A DNA stretch of 64,000 nt from positions 137,103,001-137,167,000 of the forward strand of contig CM059582.1 of assembly GCA_030407085.1 (NCBI GenBank). The letters run 5' to 3'. The translations under genes and the position numbers were made by a program. The notes beneath the pieces are model-generated. The model had not been told where the DNA came from. It did not search any database and worked only from the letters and a program-made list of their open reading frames with translations. The stretch comes from Trichopria drosophilae. Taxonomy: Eukaryota > Arthropoda > Insecta > Hymenoptera > Diapriidae. This document shows, piece after piece, positions 21,946 to 33,624 of the stretch (position 1 is the stretch's first letter; each line of letters opens with the position of its first letter).

Positions 21946-23207
21946 TTACAAACGTTCCCCTTTGATAATTTTTATTTTTATTCCCTCCTTTATTTTGAGT
22001 AAAAACCAGAGTCCCCGTGTCGTCGGGACTCAGTACGGTTGTAATTCATAATCAGCTATCCCGAAAACCCAAGTGTACCCAATCTCACAAATTTTGGTAG
22101 CTTAAAAAATTTATTAATAAAAAATTATTAGTATTTTTTCCCCACATTTCAGATTTTTCTCTTCACAGCGAATGGGTTAAGGTTCCCCATTTTCCAAACC
22201 CGACTTATATGGTATAGAAAGAGTGTTTAGATGACTTTAGAATAAGATATAACAGTATAAATTACTCAAGTAATTGATTGCGTTACGTCTTTCTGGCCGA
22301 AAGTTTCGCTCGTATAAAAAATCATGTTTTTTTTCGAGTTAATCCCCCTATTTCTGGTTTCTATATACGCAGGGTGATTCTTACATGATGGACAACCGGT
22401 CAACAGTAGATTCTTTAGTCAATTCTAAGAATATTTTTAATTTGAAAAAATGTCGGGGAAAGTACAATTTTTAAATTATTTAGCGTTGAAGTTGACCAAT
22501 AGGAGCACGGGATTCTCTATTGTCGGGAAGAAAATCGAACAGTTGTATTATCGGCGAACGTCGTGAATGAAATCAAAGAAAATAAGCATCGGCGGGAAGA
22601 GTGATATGCACCTTGATTTTTGTTTTTGAGAGGCAACGTGCCATTATAACAACACATTCGAATGTCTAACCTGACTATGGGTTTCGACAGCGAATTTAAA
22701 TGTACAAAATAACACTCGAATTAAAAAAATCATTGGAAATCCAGTGTAAAGTATGAAGAGTATGAATGTGTAATACCTAAAAAAATAAGAATATAAATTA
22801 AATCAGCTAAAGAATCAACGTATTTGATACAAAACTAAAATGAATATCAACAAATTTAAATTATTTCAAAAATGCAACCGTTAATTGGATACGGTTGATT
22901 TGAAAAGTGATTGACCAACATATTTTTACATATAGATACATTACATATAATTGAAAAGTTGTATAAAAGAAGTATAATAATTACATTAATAACAATAGAA
23001 ATTTGCGAATCGATACAAGGCTAGCATGACTTCCGGTACATGTATAATTTAACAATAAGAATAATTACACCGTATTATATAACTACTAATAATATGAGAG
23101 AAAAGAAAACGGGAAGATTATCGTTGAGAAAGGGATTAGGTCATTATCTGAAGATATGAAATGTCAGGGGAGGTATTTTCAAATGTGAAAAAGTAGCGTA
23201 ATAGACG

Positions 23208-25990
23208 TTACTTAAATGCATTGATGGACTCGGCATTGCGAATTTCGATAGGTAGAGAATTCCAGAGTCTTGTTGCCTTCACAAGAAAAGAATTTTGATA
23301 GCTTGTTATTCTTACACGTGGTACAAAGATACCTTGGGTGACTCTGGTCGATCTTAGCTGGGCCTCACTACGAAAATGAAATAATAAAAATAGATACTCT
23401 GGTTTATGGTAGTTCAGAACTGAATACGATACTGATCCTAAAAAGTAGAGGTGACGATACTTAATTGGTAGCCAGCCTAGCATTCGTCTAAAAGGTGTGA
23501 CACTTGCATCACGCTTAAGATTGAAAATGAATCGTATAGTTGAGTTCAGTAGCCTCTGTAATTTCTCGCATTTGGATTTGGAGATGTCACAGTACCCTAC
23601 GCAACAGTAGTCGAGTTGCGGAAGAATAAGTGTGACTACGAGTTTTTTCTTAAGCTCAGTGGATAGTAGTTTTTTGTTGAAGCGTAGTCGGTATAACGAA
23701 TAATTTACATTACGAGTAATGTCAGACAATAATCCCTGCCACGACAAGGTATTGTCGATTCTTATTCCAAGGTTTCGAACGTCATTTGTAAATTGGATCT
23801 TAGCACCATCAAGTACTAGGCTGGGGATATGCAGCAAGTCAATCGCATTGATATTAAACGAGGAACCTAAAATTATTGCCTGTGATTTATTTGGATTTAG
23901 GGTGAGACCCATCTGTTTTGCATATTGTGAAATAGCATTTATATCCGCATTAAGATGTTCAATTGTGATTGCGATATCTCGGGGGCATCATTGCGCCATG
24001 ATTTGTAGGTCATCCGCATACAATATATGTGTGGAAAATTTAAGAATAGAGGAAATGTCATTAATGAAAATTGAAAAAAGCAGCGGTCCAATAACTGAAC
24101 CTTGCGGAACCCCGGCGAAAAGTTCCCACCAACTTGATTTAGTTGAGCCCTCGCCATTTACCGACTGCTGTCGACCAATAAGGTAGGAAGCAAACCATCG
24201 AAGTTCAGGACCGATGACTCCTAGGTGTTTAAGTTTGTACAGAAGAATTATGATGTCAACCGTATCAAAAGCTTTTGAGAAATCGAACAGAATAATGATG
24301 CGATTGTCAATTCCCAGCCTAACATAGTCCAGAACAGAAATTAGTGCCGTCTGAGTACTAAATCCATTACGGAAGCCGGATTGTCTTGGGTCTAATAGTT
24401 GGTGTTTATTAAGAAAATCGACAAGTTGATAGAAAACTACTTTCTCTAGGAGTTTTGCAAATAGACACAAAAGAGCAATTGGCCGATAATCAACAGGCGA
24501 TGATGGAACCGGCACCTTATTGATTGGCCTAATCAAGGCCTTTTTCCACTCATCTGGAAATACTGATGTATTTAGACTGGTATTAAAGATGTCTACAAGA
24601 ATCTGGATTATGGCTGGTAGAGAGTGGGTGGGACACTGGAGATCGATGTCATCACAACCCGAAGCGTTCGACTTTACATTTTTAATAATCTGCGTGATTT
24701 ATATGGTATTCGTTGGACGGAAGTAGAACCTCTCATCGTCATGAATGATAGGTAGAACAAAGAGGTCACATGGAACGATAATGGATGAAGTTCGAGATTT
24801 GTTTGCAGCTTCAGTGTAGTACTTATTTAGTTCCTCGACGTTGCAGGTGACGTGGTTTTTCTTTAACTCATTTTTAACCAGCCCCAAGTTGCGCAGTTCT
24901 ATCCACAGGGTCTTAGGGGAGTTATAATTATTTAAGCGTTTCCTACAATGAGTAGTATGTGCTTTATGGATCAGCCTATGAATCTTGGTACGCAGCGATT
25001 TAAAATCCGTGTAAGCCAGTAGATCCCCAGTCCTCTTATATTTTTTGTATAATGTATTACGTTTTTTACACATAGTTTTAATTTCTTTTGTAAACCATGG
25101 GTTATGATTATCCTTAGGTACAATTGTCGTTTTCGGTGCGTGTCTGTTATATGTAACAGTCAGAGGGGTCGAGAGGGCAAATAGTTTATCATTCACGGAT
25201 TTTGACGAGAAGCAATTATCCCAGTTCATTTGTGAGAGTTACAATAGATAGTTTACGGCGGAGAAATATTTGTAATTTCTACTTGTAATTGTTTGCTGAG
25301 GCTCCCTTACTGCTTTAAGTCTGTAGGTCAGGTATATCATTTCATGTTTAGATAGAGCTGGGCCAACGCATTGGCCATGGAACATAATTTTGTCAGAATC
25401 ATCAACTAAACAGTGGTCAATCGAGGTAGAAGAAGTGCCTGTTACGTGGGTACTAGTGTACGGGACGATATGTAAATTGTAGCTTGATGCAAAATTGCGT
25501 AAGTAATTTGAAAGATAATTATCTTTATTGAGATCAATATCTAAGTCGCCAAAAATAACAATATTATTGTATAAATGCAGAGATTTTAAAAGCTCTAAAG
25601 CGAAAAATCATTTCAATAATAAAAATTCGTTTATTGAGGAGATAAGTGAGGAGGGTAATGACGACGATGAAAAAACGATATTCGATTTAATCGACTGATG
25701 GTCATATACCGCGACGCCGCCACCTTGTTTACATAAACGATCCGATCGCCAAATGACATATTGAGGGAGACTAACTAGGTCATCCGGTACAACTTGTGAG
25801 AGCCACGATTCGGATACACAAATTACATGGTAAAAATTTTTATCGAAATAGCTACGAAAAGTGTCGAAACGCTCTTTAGTTCTTAATGATTGCGCATTGA
25901 TATGGCATAATTTGAGATGGTCTGAGAAGTGATTATGTTGAGACTTCTTATTTGCGGCACTGGTTCTGTCTGCGGTAGATATTGAGAAGT
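23208..25990 (-). pseudogene. CR1-like ORF2: AP endonuclease and reverse transcriptase
   Basis: The endonuclease is readable on the minus strand as a VICVSESWL block (about 25830), KQGGGVAVYDHQ (about 25715) and VIFGDLDID (about 25545), with frame changes and stops between 25250 and 25700. From 25229 to 23208 a single frame is kept, interrupted by TAA at about 24699 and TGA at 23988-23990. RT motifs: PVDYRPIALL, FDFSKAFDTVD (A), GVPQGSVIGPLLF (B), YADDLQIM (C, both aspartates intact). The C-terminal end has FVPRVRITSYQNSF and a final SINAF, typical of CR1/L2-type ORF2. It would have nicked target DNA and copied its own RNA. This copy is inactive through few lesions. Confidence 0.9.
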
Positions 25991-26003
25991 GAACAGGAGG
26001 CAG

Positions 26004-27012
26004 TCATAACTGCAGTGATTTGAGGTCGTTAATGTCACGTATACGAACGATCTCGGAATTCTGGGTTTCGTCTTTCTTGATGAGAATAACACCCTCCTTC
26101 GACCACACATATTTAAAAGAATTTTTGCGAGCATAAGCCTTAACTTTCAGTATGAGGTCCTATAATGGCGCAGGCAGTCATTGACGAATACTTTGGATGC
26201 CGGCAAATCAGAATAGACCATTGACATATTTAGATCCCGCTTGGCTTTCGCAGTTTTGATAAATTGCTTACGAGTTTCTTTATTAGTGAACGTAACCAGG
26301 AGAGATCTCGGTTTGTTCGCAAGTTTAGGGTTAGTACTCTTCATTCGAGACGTTTCGGCGATTTCTGAAGCATGTAAGGATAGTTTCAATGCGTAGGCCA
26401 AGTCGATAATTCCTTTAGTATCATCGTGACCATCATGCTCCGCTAATCCAACTACGACAGAAATTTGTGCAGCTCCTCGGCTTGTTGGCTCATTAAGGCT
26501 TTCAACGTCGTATTTTCTTCCTCTAGTGCTGTACATCTATCAGCTAGTACTTTTTGGGAACTTTTACGTTCCTCATAGTTGGATCGCATTTCCGCCCTAA
26601 TGTCAGACACTTCAACCATCATTAACGACATTTTTTCATTGATATCAGCATTGCGCTGATCTTGACTCTCCTTAAACTGATCTATTTTGGCATTGAATGA
26701 AACTTTCAAATCTTCAATGGCTTTTAAGATTTGATTTTCCACGCCTGCTGCTGATGATTTATCAGCACTTTTAGCTGAGTTAGTTGAAGAGGCTGAAGAA
26801 GTACGCGATCTGGGTATGGTCAGTGTACTCTGGTTATTTGTGTCAATACAAGCTGCACATACCGTTAATGTTTTGCCACCCTTAGACACTTTATAGAATT
26901 TTGTACATTTCGGATGATGTGGAAGATTGCATTCCTCACAATAGACAGGAGATTTCACTTGCTGCTTACAGATGCCTGTGCAGATGACAGCGTGCTTTTC
27001 TGATAAAGACAT
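26004..27012 (-). pseudogene. CR1-like ORF1: PHD-like zinc finger, coiled coil, FP-like domain
   Basis: Residues 1-60 hold a C-x3-C-x6-CEEC-x4-HHPKC-x-CAAC zinc array resembling a PHD finger. A Ser-rich linker and a heptad-patterned helix (LKVSFNAKIDQF to QQAEEL) come next. After a 1-nt frameshift within 26452-26536 the frame continues with the ISVVVGLAEHD, RSLLVTFTNKETRKQF and FVNDCL blocks. This last part resembles the domain shared by insect LINE ORF1 proteins and baculoviral FP proteins. A second frame change near 26150 leads to the C-terminus (GVILIKKDE), ending at TGA 26004-26006. ORF1 proteins of this type bind the element RNA. Start chosen at the ATG giving MSLSEKHA. Confidence 0.82.
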
Positions 27013-27013
27013 A

Positions 27014-28494
27014 TTTTTAATGATAACTTTCTCGAGGCGCTAAAGTATCACGGTTCTGTGACCCAGTAACTGAAGTATGCTTCGATAAGGGATTTAATCC
27101 GAGCTAATCGTATATTATGGCTCAACTAATAATGTTGTTGCACTGGTTTAGCAGATGAATAGATAGAAAGTTATCACTTGAAGTTGTTTAGTTGACGACA
27201 AGTTACCGACTGTGTAGAGTATACAAACTGCAGATCGGTTTACCAACAGTAGGTAAAACTAGGCATAACCAGACGGTGTTGAGCTTAATAGCGGTAGATG
27301 TGCGAATCCTAAGACGACTAGCAATTATATCTCGAAGAAGATTGGTGGATGGTTAGCGGTGAGAATTAACCAGAGGGCAGCACTAGTCACGCCTGTGGAC
27401 CGGGATTCTGTTCAAAATCCACGTGGTTTTTGTAGGTTATGATTCCTGTCAGCACAACACCAGAGGACCACAAGACAATTCGCCGAAACCCAGGTCCGCG
27501 AATTAGACGAATAAAATCGGCATTAATTTCGCTAGCCGGAGATCTAAAATTAACATGAATGTGCTCGTAGGCAAAGCCGCAGTAATTGAACTTTTAGGGA
27601 GCAGAAAAATAGATAACAGTTCGATTACTCACCGGAACCGGAAGTTTATGTAAGTTTAATTTATTACCGTATTAATTATATAATTTGTAAAAGTTTTTTT
27701 TTGTAAAATCACACTTTGTTTTTTAGTTAATAAATTTCTGAAGAGGGTCATCACATTGGCCGAAACGTCAAATTAATTTTTGTTTTTGCATCATTGACCG
27801 TCTCTCCAATACTCACAATTCAAATATTTAATCATTGCGGTCGAGAATTGAAATATGCCTGAGCATTGTTATCATAATAAACGTTTTTGCGACGTTTTGA
27901 AACTTTTTAAAAACGTTTCTGAAACATTCTGGGTTCTTTTCGTAGACGATTTAATTTATTTTTGTTATAATTTTCATATTTCATGGGGAATTTTCAGTGA
28001 TTTTTTAATGTGACATATTCCGAATGGTATTTTGTGTATGCAAATTCATTATTTGAAGTTAGTACTTCAGTTAAAAGATGCGAGAGTTTATTAAAACTTT
28101 TTAAAGTCTTAAAATTGCACAATTATTAATTTGGGTAACAGAAAAGTAACATTCACTTTTACGTTGTTGTTCAACCAAGGAAACCCTCAACCACTGATAC
28201 CATTTTTATGATGTTAGAAGCTGCCAAAAGTTGAAAAAATAAGTTTCTAGTCCAGCTTTCTGACTATGTTTATTGGCTATTTTTATTAAATTGAACATTT
28301 TTCATCAATCAGAGTATTGTCCTGATCAAAAATTGCACCAGGCATATAGTATTTAATTCCTCAAACTTTGAAGAAAGTAGTGCTAGCCTTATAGTTTAAT
28401 TTTCAATTAACCATATTGCTTATTGGATGTCGCCGACAGGCTCAAATTACGTTTAATCTAAGGTAATTTTCTAAATTCTAACCGAATAAGTACA
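27014..28494. other. Non-coding stretch between two LINEs
   Basis: No protein-coding evidence. The part 27050-27640 may be the 5' untranslated region of the minus-strand CR1-like LINE. The phrase GAAGAGGGTCATCACATTGG followed by CCGAAACGTC (27736-27766) resembles an element-end motif I have met near retroelements in animals, but I cannot assign it. The rest is AT-rich; the region just before 28495 would contain the 5' leader of the R1-clade LINE. Confidence 0.45.
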
Positions 28495-29874
28495 ATGGTT
28501 ACGGTCGAGTCTGCCAACGGCGCGGCGTCGGGTACGAGTGAGCAAGCGGGCTCTCCGGCGTCGTTATCAGGCAACCGCAGTGTTGTTGGGGTTGGTCACT
28601 CGGCCCCAACAGCATTAAATGCTACAAGTGACACTATGTCAGGAAAGGCGCAGGAAACTGTAAGTTTCGAGCGCCTGGAAGAAAAACTTCAGCTCCTTGT
28701 GGAATTTATCCAGGAAAATAAAAATCTCCACAAGGAGCTCAAGAATATGGCCAGAGGCACACTGCGTGCCTTTAGCCATTACGCCAAGGCACGAGAAAGT
28801 TCGGGGGCTTCGCAGGCGTCGGTTACCTGCCAGGACGGGGCGAGCCAAACGTCGCCCCCATTCCGTAAGCCCCCCGAACGTCCGGAGCGTAAAGGACCCT
28901 CGCCGCTGAAGATGCCAGCGACAAAACCGGTCAGGAAAGAAGCGGATAAAGAGGAACGCCCCGTACCACCAGCTGCAGAACAACGGCGGCAACCCCAGTC
29001 GGAAGACCAGGACTGGGTTACGGTGGTCAGAAACGGCCTAAAGAAGAAGGCGAAGCAGCTGCAGCAACAACAACCGCAACAGCATCAGCAGCAACAACAT
29101 CCGCAGGAGCAACGACAGCAACAACAACGGCAGCAGCAGCAGCAGCAACAACATCAGCAGCAGCACGGAACGGATGTCGGCAAGCGACACAGGGGGAAGC
29201 CGGAATCAAAAGCCGACCTCCGACCCTTCCGCCCCGATGCCATCAAGATCAAGGCAGCGGACGGTGCGTCATATGTCGACATCCTGAAGACCATGAAAGC
29301 TGCGCCAGAACTGCAAAAGTTAGGAGAAAGGGTGACCGCCATCAGGCGGACGAAAGCAGGCGAACTGCTCATAGAGCTTGCAACGCCTGGCGTGTGCACC
29401 CAAGAGCTCCAAGCAGCGGCGACGTCTATCCTAAAAGGGACAGCTGTCGTACAGGCACTGTCCCATAAGGAAGCCATCACCATCAAGGACATGGACGAGG
29501 CCACAACTCGGGAGGAGGTGGCACAGGCCATCATTGAGTTGACTTCACCGGAAGCAGTGACCCCTGAGAATATCAAGCTCAGGGGAGCATATAGCGGAAC
29601 CCAGGCGGCCAATATCGGCGTCGCAGTAGCAAACACACTGCTGCAAAAGGGGAAGCTTAAAATTGGCTGGGTTAATTGCCGGGTTCGACTGCGCGAGGGA
29701 CCCCCACGCTGTTACAGGTGCCACGAGAGTGGACATCTGGCAAGGGGTGGTAAGAGCGCGGTCGATCGCTCGGCGCAGTGCTTCCGGTGTGGCAAGGAGG
29801 GCCACAAGATTGAGGACTGCGTAGCCAAACATCGTGCAACGCAGGAGGTTGGAGAACAGACCAACAATGGCTAA
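28495..29874 (+). CDS. R1-clade LINE ORF1 (Gag-like), intact frame
   Basis: 459 codons from ATG 28495 (ATGGTTACGGTCG) with no stop or shift. A coiled-coil-like helix lies at about residues 58-95 (FERLEEKLQLLVEFIQ). A glutamine-rich tract at about 180-225 is a CAG/CAA run. An RNA-binding-type fold is likely at 255-395 (YVDILKTMK, ELLIELATPG, GWVNCRVRLRE). Zinc knuckles follow at about 397-440. The first reads CYRCHESGHLARGG: its last ligand is Gly, so it is incomplete. The second, CFRCGKEGHKIEDC, is complete. This is the usual Gag-like layout of R1-clade LINEs, whose ORF1 protein packages element RNA. The stop overlaps the ORF2 start as ATGGCTAA. GC content is well above that of the flanks. 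Confidence 0.9.
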   Translation: MVTVESANGAASGTSEQAGSPASLSGNRSVVGVGHSAPTALNATSDTMSGKAQETVSFERLEEKLQLLVEFIQENKNLHKELKNMARGTLRAFSHYAKARESSGASQASVTCQDGASQTSPPFRKPPERPERKGPSPLKMPATKPVRKEADKEERPVPPAAEQRRQPQSEDQDWVTVVRNGLKKKAKQLQQQQPQQHQQQQHPQEQRQQQQRQQQQQQQHQQQHGTDVGKRHRGKPESKADLRPFRPDAIKIKAADGASYVDILKTMKAAPELQKLGERVTAIRRTKAGELLIELATPGVCTQELQAAATSILKGTAVVQALSHKEAITIKDMDEATTREEVAQAIIELTSPEAVTPENIKLRGAYSGTQAANIGVAVANTLLQKGKLKIGWVNCRVRLREGPPRCYRCHESGHLARGGKSAVDRSAQCFRCGKEGHKIEDCVAKHRATQEVGEQTNNG

Positions 29875-32872
29875 GGTGCTCCAAATAAACCACAATCACT
29901 GTGCGGTGGCCCAGGACCTGATGTTTCAACTGGTCAAGGAGGAGAAGGCCGATATCGCCGTCATCAGCGAGGCTTACCGGGACCTTTGTAAACCGAGCTG
30001 GGTGAAGGATTCCACCAGCAAGGCGGCCATCTGGGTGTGTGGGAATCTCCACATATCCAATAAGATGTCCGATCCCCTGCCCAGCTTCACGTGGGTGGAG
30101 TTGGCTGGTATAAGACTATACAGTTGCTACCTTCCTCCCAGTCTTACCATCGACGAGTTCCAAGGATCCCTGGAGGCCATCGTCGCCAGTGCAAGAACCT
30201 CCCGACTCCCATTAGTGATCGGGGGGGACTTCAATGCATGGGCGACGGAATGGGGTAGCGCGAAGACCAACCATCGAGGATATGCCCTCATTGAAGCCTT
30301 CTCGTTACTGCAGTTGGAGATTGCTAACACGGGGGGAAAGTCGACCTACTCCAAGGCTGGCAAGTCCTCCGTAGTCGACCTGACCTTCGTCGACCCAAAA
30401 TTGATGGGGGAAGGGTTGGGCTGAAAAGTTAGCGACCGATACACGGGCAGTGACCATCAAGCCTTGGTGTACCAGCTCCAACTGACCGGCAGAGCAGTAG
30501 GAAAGGTGCAGAGCGCAAGCAAAGAGAGATGGGCACCGGCCACCTTCGATCGGGAAATGATCCTCTACAGCTTGGAACAGACGGAGGTGGAGGGAACAGC
30601 AGAGGAGAGAGCCCGATGCCTCTCCCGAGCGATAACAGCGGCTTGCGATGCCTCTATGGCCGTGAAGTCAAATCCTCGCGGCCGACCCCAGTTTACTGGT
30701 GGAACGAGGAAATCGCAGATATCCGTCGAGAGTGTCTTCGGGCTTGAAGGCTGCATCAGAGAGCAATCCATAAGCCCCGGTACTACCAACTGGCCGCGGA
30801 CTATGAAAGAAAGGGAAAGAGGCTCAAGATTGCCATCAAAGCCGCGAAAAGAAAGTGCTGGCAGGACTTTTGTGAGGAGGTGGACCGCGATCCCTGGGGG
30901 CGACCGTATAAAACGGTCATGAACAAGATCAAGCCCAGGGGACCCAACGCACCATCTTGTCCATCCTTCCTTGGAAAGTCGTCGGCCATTTATTCCCAGA
31001 ACAGCGGGAACGGCCGATTGGCACTGGCCTGATGGCAATTGCTGGTGCAGCCGAGCCGCCAGATGTTACCGAAGCCGAAGTAATGATGGCTGCTAAGAAG
31101 ATCTCCACCCGTAAGGCCCCAGGAATGGATGGGGTACCTGGAATGGCAGTGAAGATCGCAGGGCTGTATGTACCAACCATCTTCACATTGACATTCAGTG
31201 CTTGCCTGAAGGAACGATGCGTCCCGGCGCAGTGGAAGGAACAGAGGCTGGTGCTGCTGTCTAAGGGAAACAAACCCCCGGACGACCCATCCTCATTCCG
31301 ACCGCTCTGCATGCTTGACATCTCCGGGAAGCTATATGAGAGGGTTATCTGTGCCAGACTGGAAGCAGCCATCGAAAATGCCGCAGGTCTTTCCGAAAAC
31401 CAGTTCGGATTTAGGAAGGGGCGCTCAACCATCGATGCAATCGGCCGAGTGAAAGCAATAGCCACGGATGCCATCAGTGGCAGCCGAAACACCAGGTGCA
31501 TGTGTGCCATCATTGCCCTGGATATCCGGAACGCATTCAATTCGGCCAGGTGGGATTGCATCATGCAGGCACTCGAAAATCTGAAGGTGCCTCTCTACCT
31601 AAGAGAAGCCATCTCAAGCTACCTAACAGAACGAACCCTGTATTATGACACCGATGACGGCAGGCACTCTTACAACATCATGGGAGGCGTGCCACAGGGT
31701 TCGGTTCTGGGACCCTTGCTCTGGAACGTCTTATATGACGGACTGCTCAGGCAATCCCTTCCAGACGGGGTGTCCGTGGTAGCTTTCGCAGACGACCTTG
31801 CACTAATCGTCGTCTCGAAGACCATCGACGAGGTGCAATTTAACGGAGATGAAGCTATCGAGGTAGTAGCTAGGTGGTTGAGCAACCATGGGTTAGATCT
31901 GGCGGCTGAGAAGACGGAGGCGGTGCTCATCTCTCGAACGAAGAAAAGGGTATACGCCACCTTCACGGTGGAAGATACGCAGATCAGGACGGTGGACACT
32001 ATTAGATATCTTGGAGTCACTCTAGATGCGCGGCTGTCGTTCAAACAACACCTGATGAACGCAGGCGTAAATGCTTTCAAAGTGGCTCGTACGCTCTCTA
32101 GCATCATGCCCAATATGGGGGGGGGGGGGGCCGAAACAGCCGCGACGGTCCCTGCTTTCATCGGTAGTAAGCTCCGTTATTCTTTACGGGGCACCGATCT
32201 GGGCTGATGCCATGAACATCCATAAGAGCTACGGAGCCACCTACCGGCGGGCTTATAAGACAGCCGCCCTAAGAGTAGCCCGTGCCTACCGTTCTGTATC
32301 GGACATCGCTCTCTCGGTGGTCGCGGGACTCCCTTGCTATGGAGAGGGCAGCAGTACACCGCGAAGGCAGGTGTATAAGGCAGGACATCGCCGACCAGGA
32401 GCCGAACCACGACAAATGGTCCATGAGGACCATAGAAGAGTGGCAAAAAAGACGGGATTCAGCGGATTCGGGGCGGTGGACCCACTGCGTTATCCCAGAT
32501 GTAGCAAAGTGGACGGGCAGACAACACGGATACACCACCTTTCATCTCACCCAGGTGCTTACCGGGCACGGCTGCTTTCGCAGCTACTTACATCGTTTCT
32601 GCATTTATCAAAGTGCGGAGTGCCCGGCATGCCCTGGTGTCGACGAAGACGTGGCCCATGTCCTCTTCCACTGCCCGAGATTTGCAGCGGAACGGGAACA
32701 GTTCCGGATCTCGGTAGGAGGACCACTAACACCTGAGGGCATTGGGGAATGTCTGCTCGCCTCACAGGAGGGATGGGACGCGGTGGTCATCATCGCCACC
32801 TCCATCATCGATAGGCTGAATGCCATCAGAAGAGAAGAAGACGGAAGAGGCAACAACATCGCCCAGACTTAA
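29867..32872 (+). pseudogene. R1-clade LINE ORF2: endonuclease, RT, CCHC end
   Basis: The frame starts at ATG 29867-29869, overlapping the ORF1 stop. The AP endonuclease shows VISEAYRD, GGDFNAWATEWGS and SSVVDLTFV, then a TGA at 30422-30424 and TGSDHQALVY. A frameshift near 30690, a stop near 30746 and further shifts near 30950 follow. RT motifs in 30957-32110: ALDIRNAFNSA (A), GGVPQGSVLGPLLW (B), FADDLAL (C). A G-run at 32117-32129 shifts frame. The C-terminal frame (32282-32872) ends with TFHLTQVLTGHGCF and a CPACPGVDEDVAHVLFHC knuckle, characteristic of R1-clade proteins. It would nick the target and prime reverse transcription. About five lesions make it inactive. Confidence 0.9.
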
Positions 32873-33076
32873 AGAGCCAAAACATCGGCGGAGCGCCTAC
32901 TGAGGCAAAGACTGCCCCCCTCGAAGTAATGCCTTGCGGCGGTTTCCGAGGGGGGAATCACAGTCTGAGAGGAGGTGGTTTTAGCGGGTGGGAGCCCCGC
33001 ACTCCTGCTGGTACCGGCTGGCAGGGATGGCTGGTAGAGCTTTCCATCGTCGCTTCGGAAAAAAAAAATAAAAAAT

Positions 33077-33079
<3 letters not shown>

Positions 33080-33159
<80 letters not shown>

Positions 33160-33221
33160 GCACGCACGCACGCACGCACGCACACGCACGCACACGCACA
33201 CGCGCACACGCACACACACAT
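33080..33221. repeat. (CA)n / (CGCA)n microsatellite at the R1-type LINE 3' end
   Basis: About 60 bp of pure CA pass into CG and GCAC/GCACAC repeats, directly after the A-rich 3' end of the R1-clade LINE (GGAAAAAAAAATAAAAAATA). Overlapping minus-strand open frames here are only Cys/Val repeats. Some R1-clade families are known to target AC-type microsatellites; see findings. Confidence 0.9.
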
Positions 33222-33231
33222 ACACTGTCGT

Positions 33232-33624
33232 TCAAAAACATTGCGAATTGATTCAATTATACATTAAATTCGCTAAAACTCTGCAGTAGTAAGTTTTTGA
33301 ATTCGCTGATTACAAATTCGCAATAAAAAATTTTAAATTCAATATGGTGGATCCAATATAGCGGAACAAAAATCAGAATATTACTGAAATTAAATAAAAC
33401 TATCCGCCATATTGGGTCCGCCATTTTGAGTTTGGAGATTTTGAGTTAGGATTCGTAATCAGCGACTTCAAAAAACTCCAAAATACAGAGTTTTGTCTAA
33501 TTTAACGTAAATTTTAAAATTTTATCAGCCATGTTGGATCCGCCATTTTGAAATTCGATATTTTGAGTTCGGATTCGTAATCAGCGCCCTTGAAAACCCC
33601 CGGGTAAATATTTTTAAACGCATT
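33232..33624. repeat. Three modules of the GGATCCGCCATTTTGA type
   Basis: Modules near 33350 (TGGTGGATCCAATATAG), 33405 (CCGCCATATTGGGTCCGCC, then GGATTCGTAATCAGCGAC) and 33530 (GCCATGTTGGATCCGCC, then GGATTCGTAATCAGCGCCC). The spacing is about 120 bp. There is no coding potential. They precede a copy of the long-inverted-repeat arm. Confidence 0.8.

Larger units (their letters stand above)
19031..22926 (+). repeat. Right long direct repeat of the gypsy locus
   Basis: Second copy of 11314-12625, starting TGTAACACAAAGTAGAC. It is longer because it contains a DNA transposon (19295-20812) and a segment at 20873-21945 that the left copy lacks. The remainder matches closely, including the terminal ACCGTTAATTGGATACGGTT region. 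It ends at about 22926, exactly where the 3' end of the CR1-like LINE begins, so the LINE either inserted here or truncated the repeat. Confidence 0.7.
22927..27013 (-). mobile_element. CR1-like LINE, nearly full length
   Basis: Minus-strand non-LTR element with ORF1 (27012-26004) followed by ORF2 with endonuclease and reverse transcriptase (about 25990-23208), then a roughly 280-bp AT-rich 3' region to 22927. There is no poly-A tail; the end carries AATGTATCTATATGTAAAAA. CR1/L2-group LINEs normally lack poly-A and end in short repeats, which fits. The 5' untranslated part beyond 27013 is not delimited. Confidence 0.8.

Noticed and set aside
27736..27766. Penelope-type element end
   Set aside because: Only a short phrase resembles such ends; no GIY-YIG or reverse transcriptase of that class is nearby.
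28639..30052. Long minus-strand frames opposite the R1-type LINE
   Set aside because: GC-rich antisense shadows; the plus strand has zinc knuckles and endonuclease motifs.
32869..33256. Cysteine/valine-rich open frames on the minus strand
   Set aside because: They are only the CA/CG microsatellite read in three frames.
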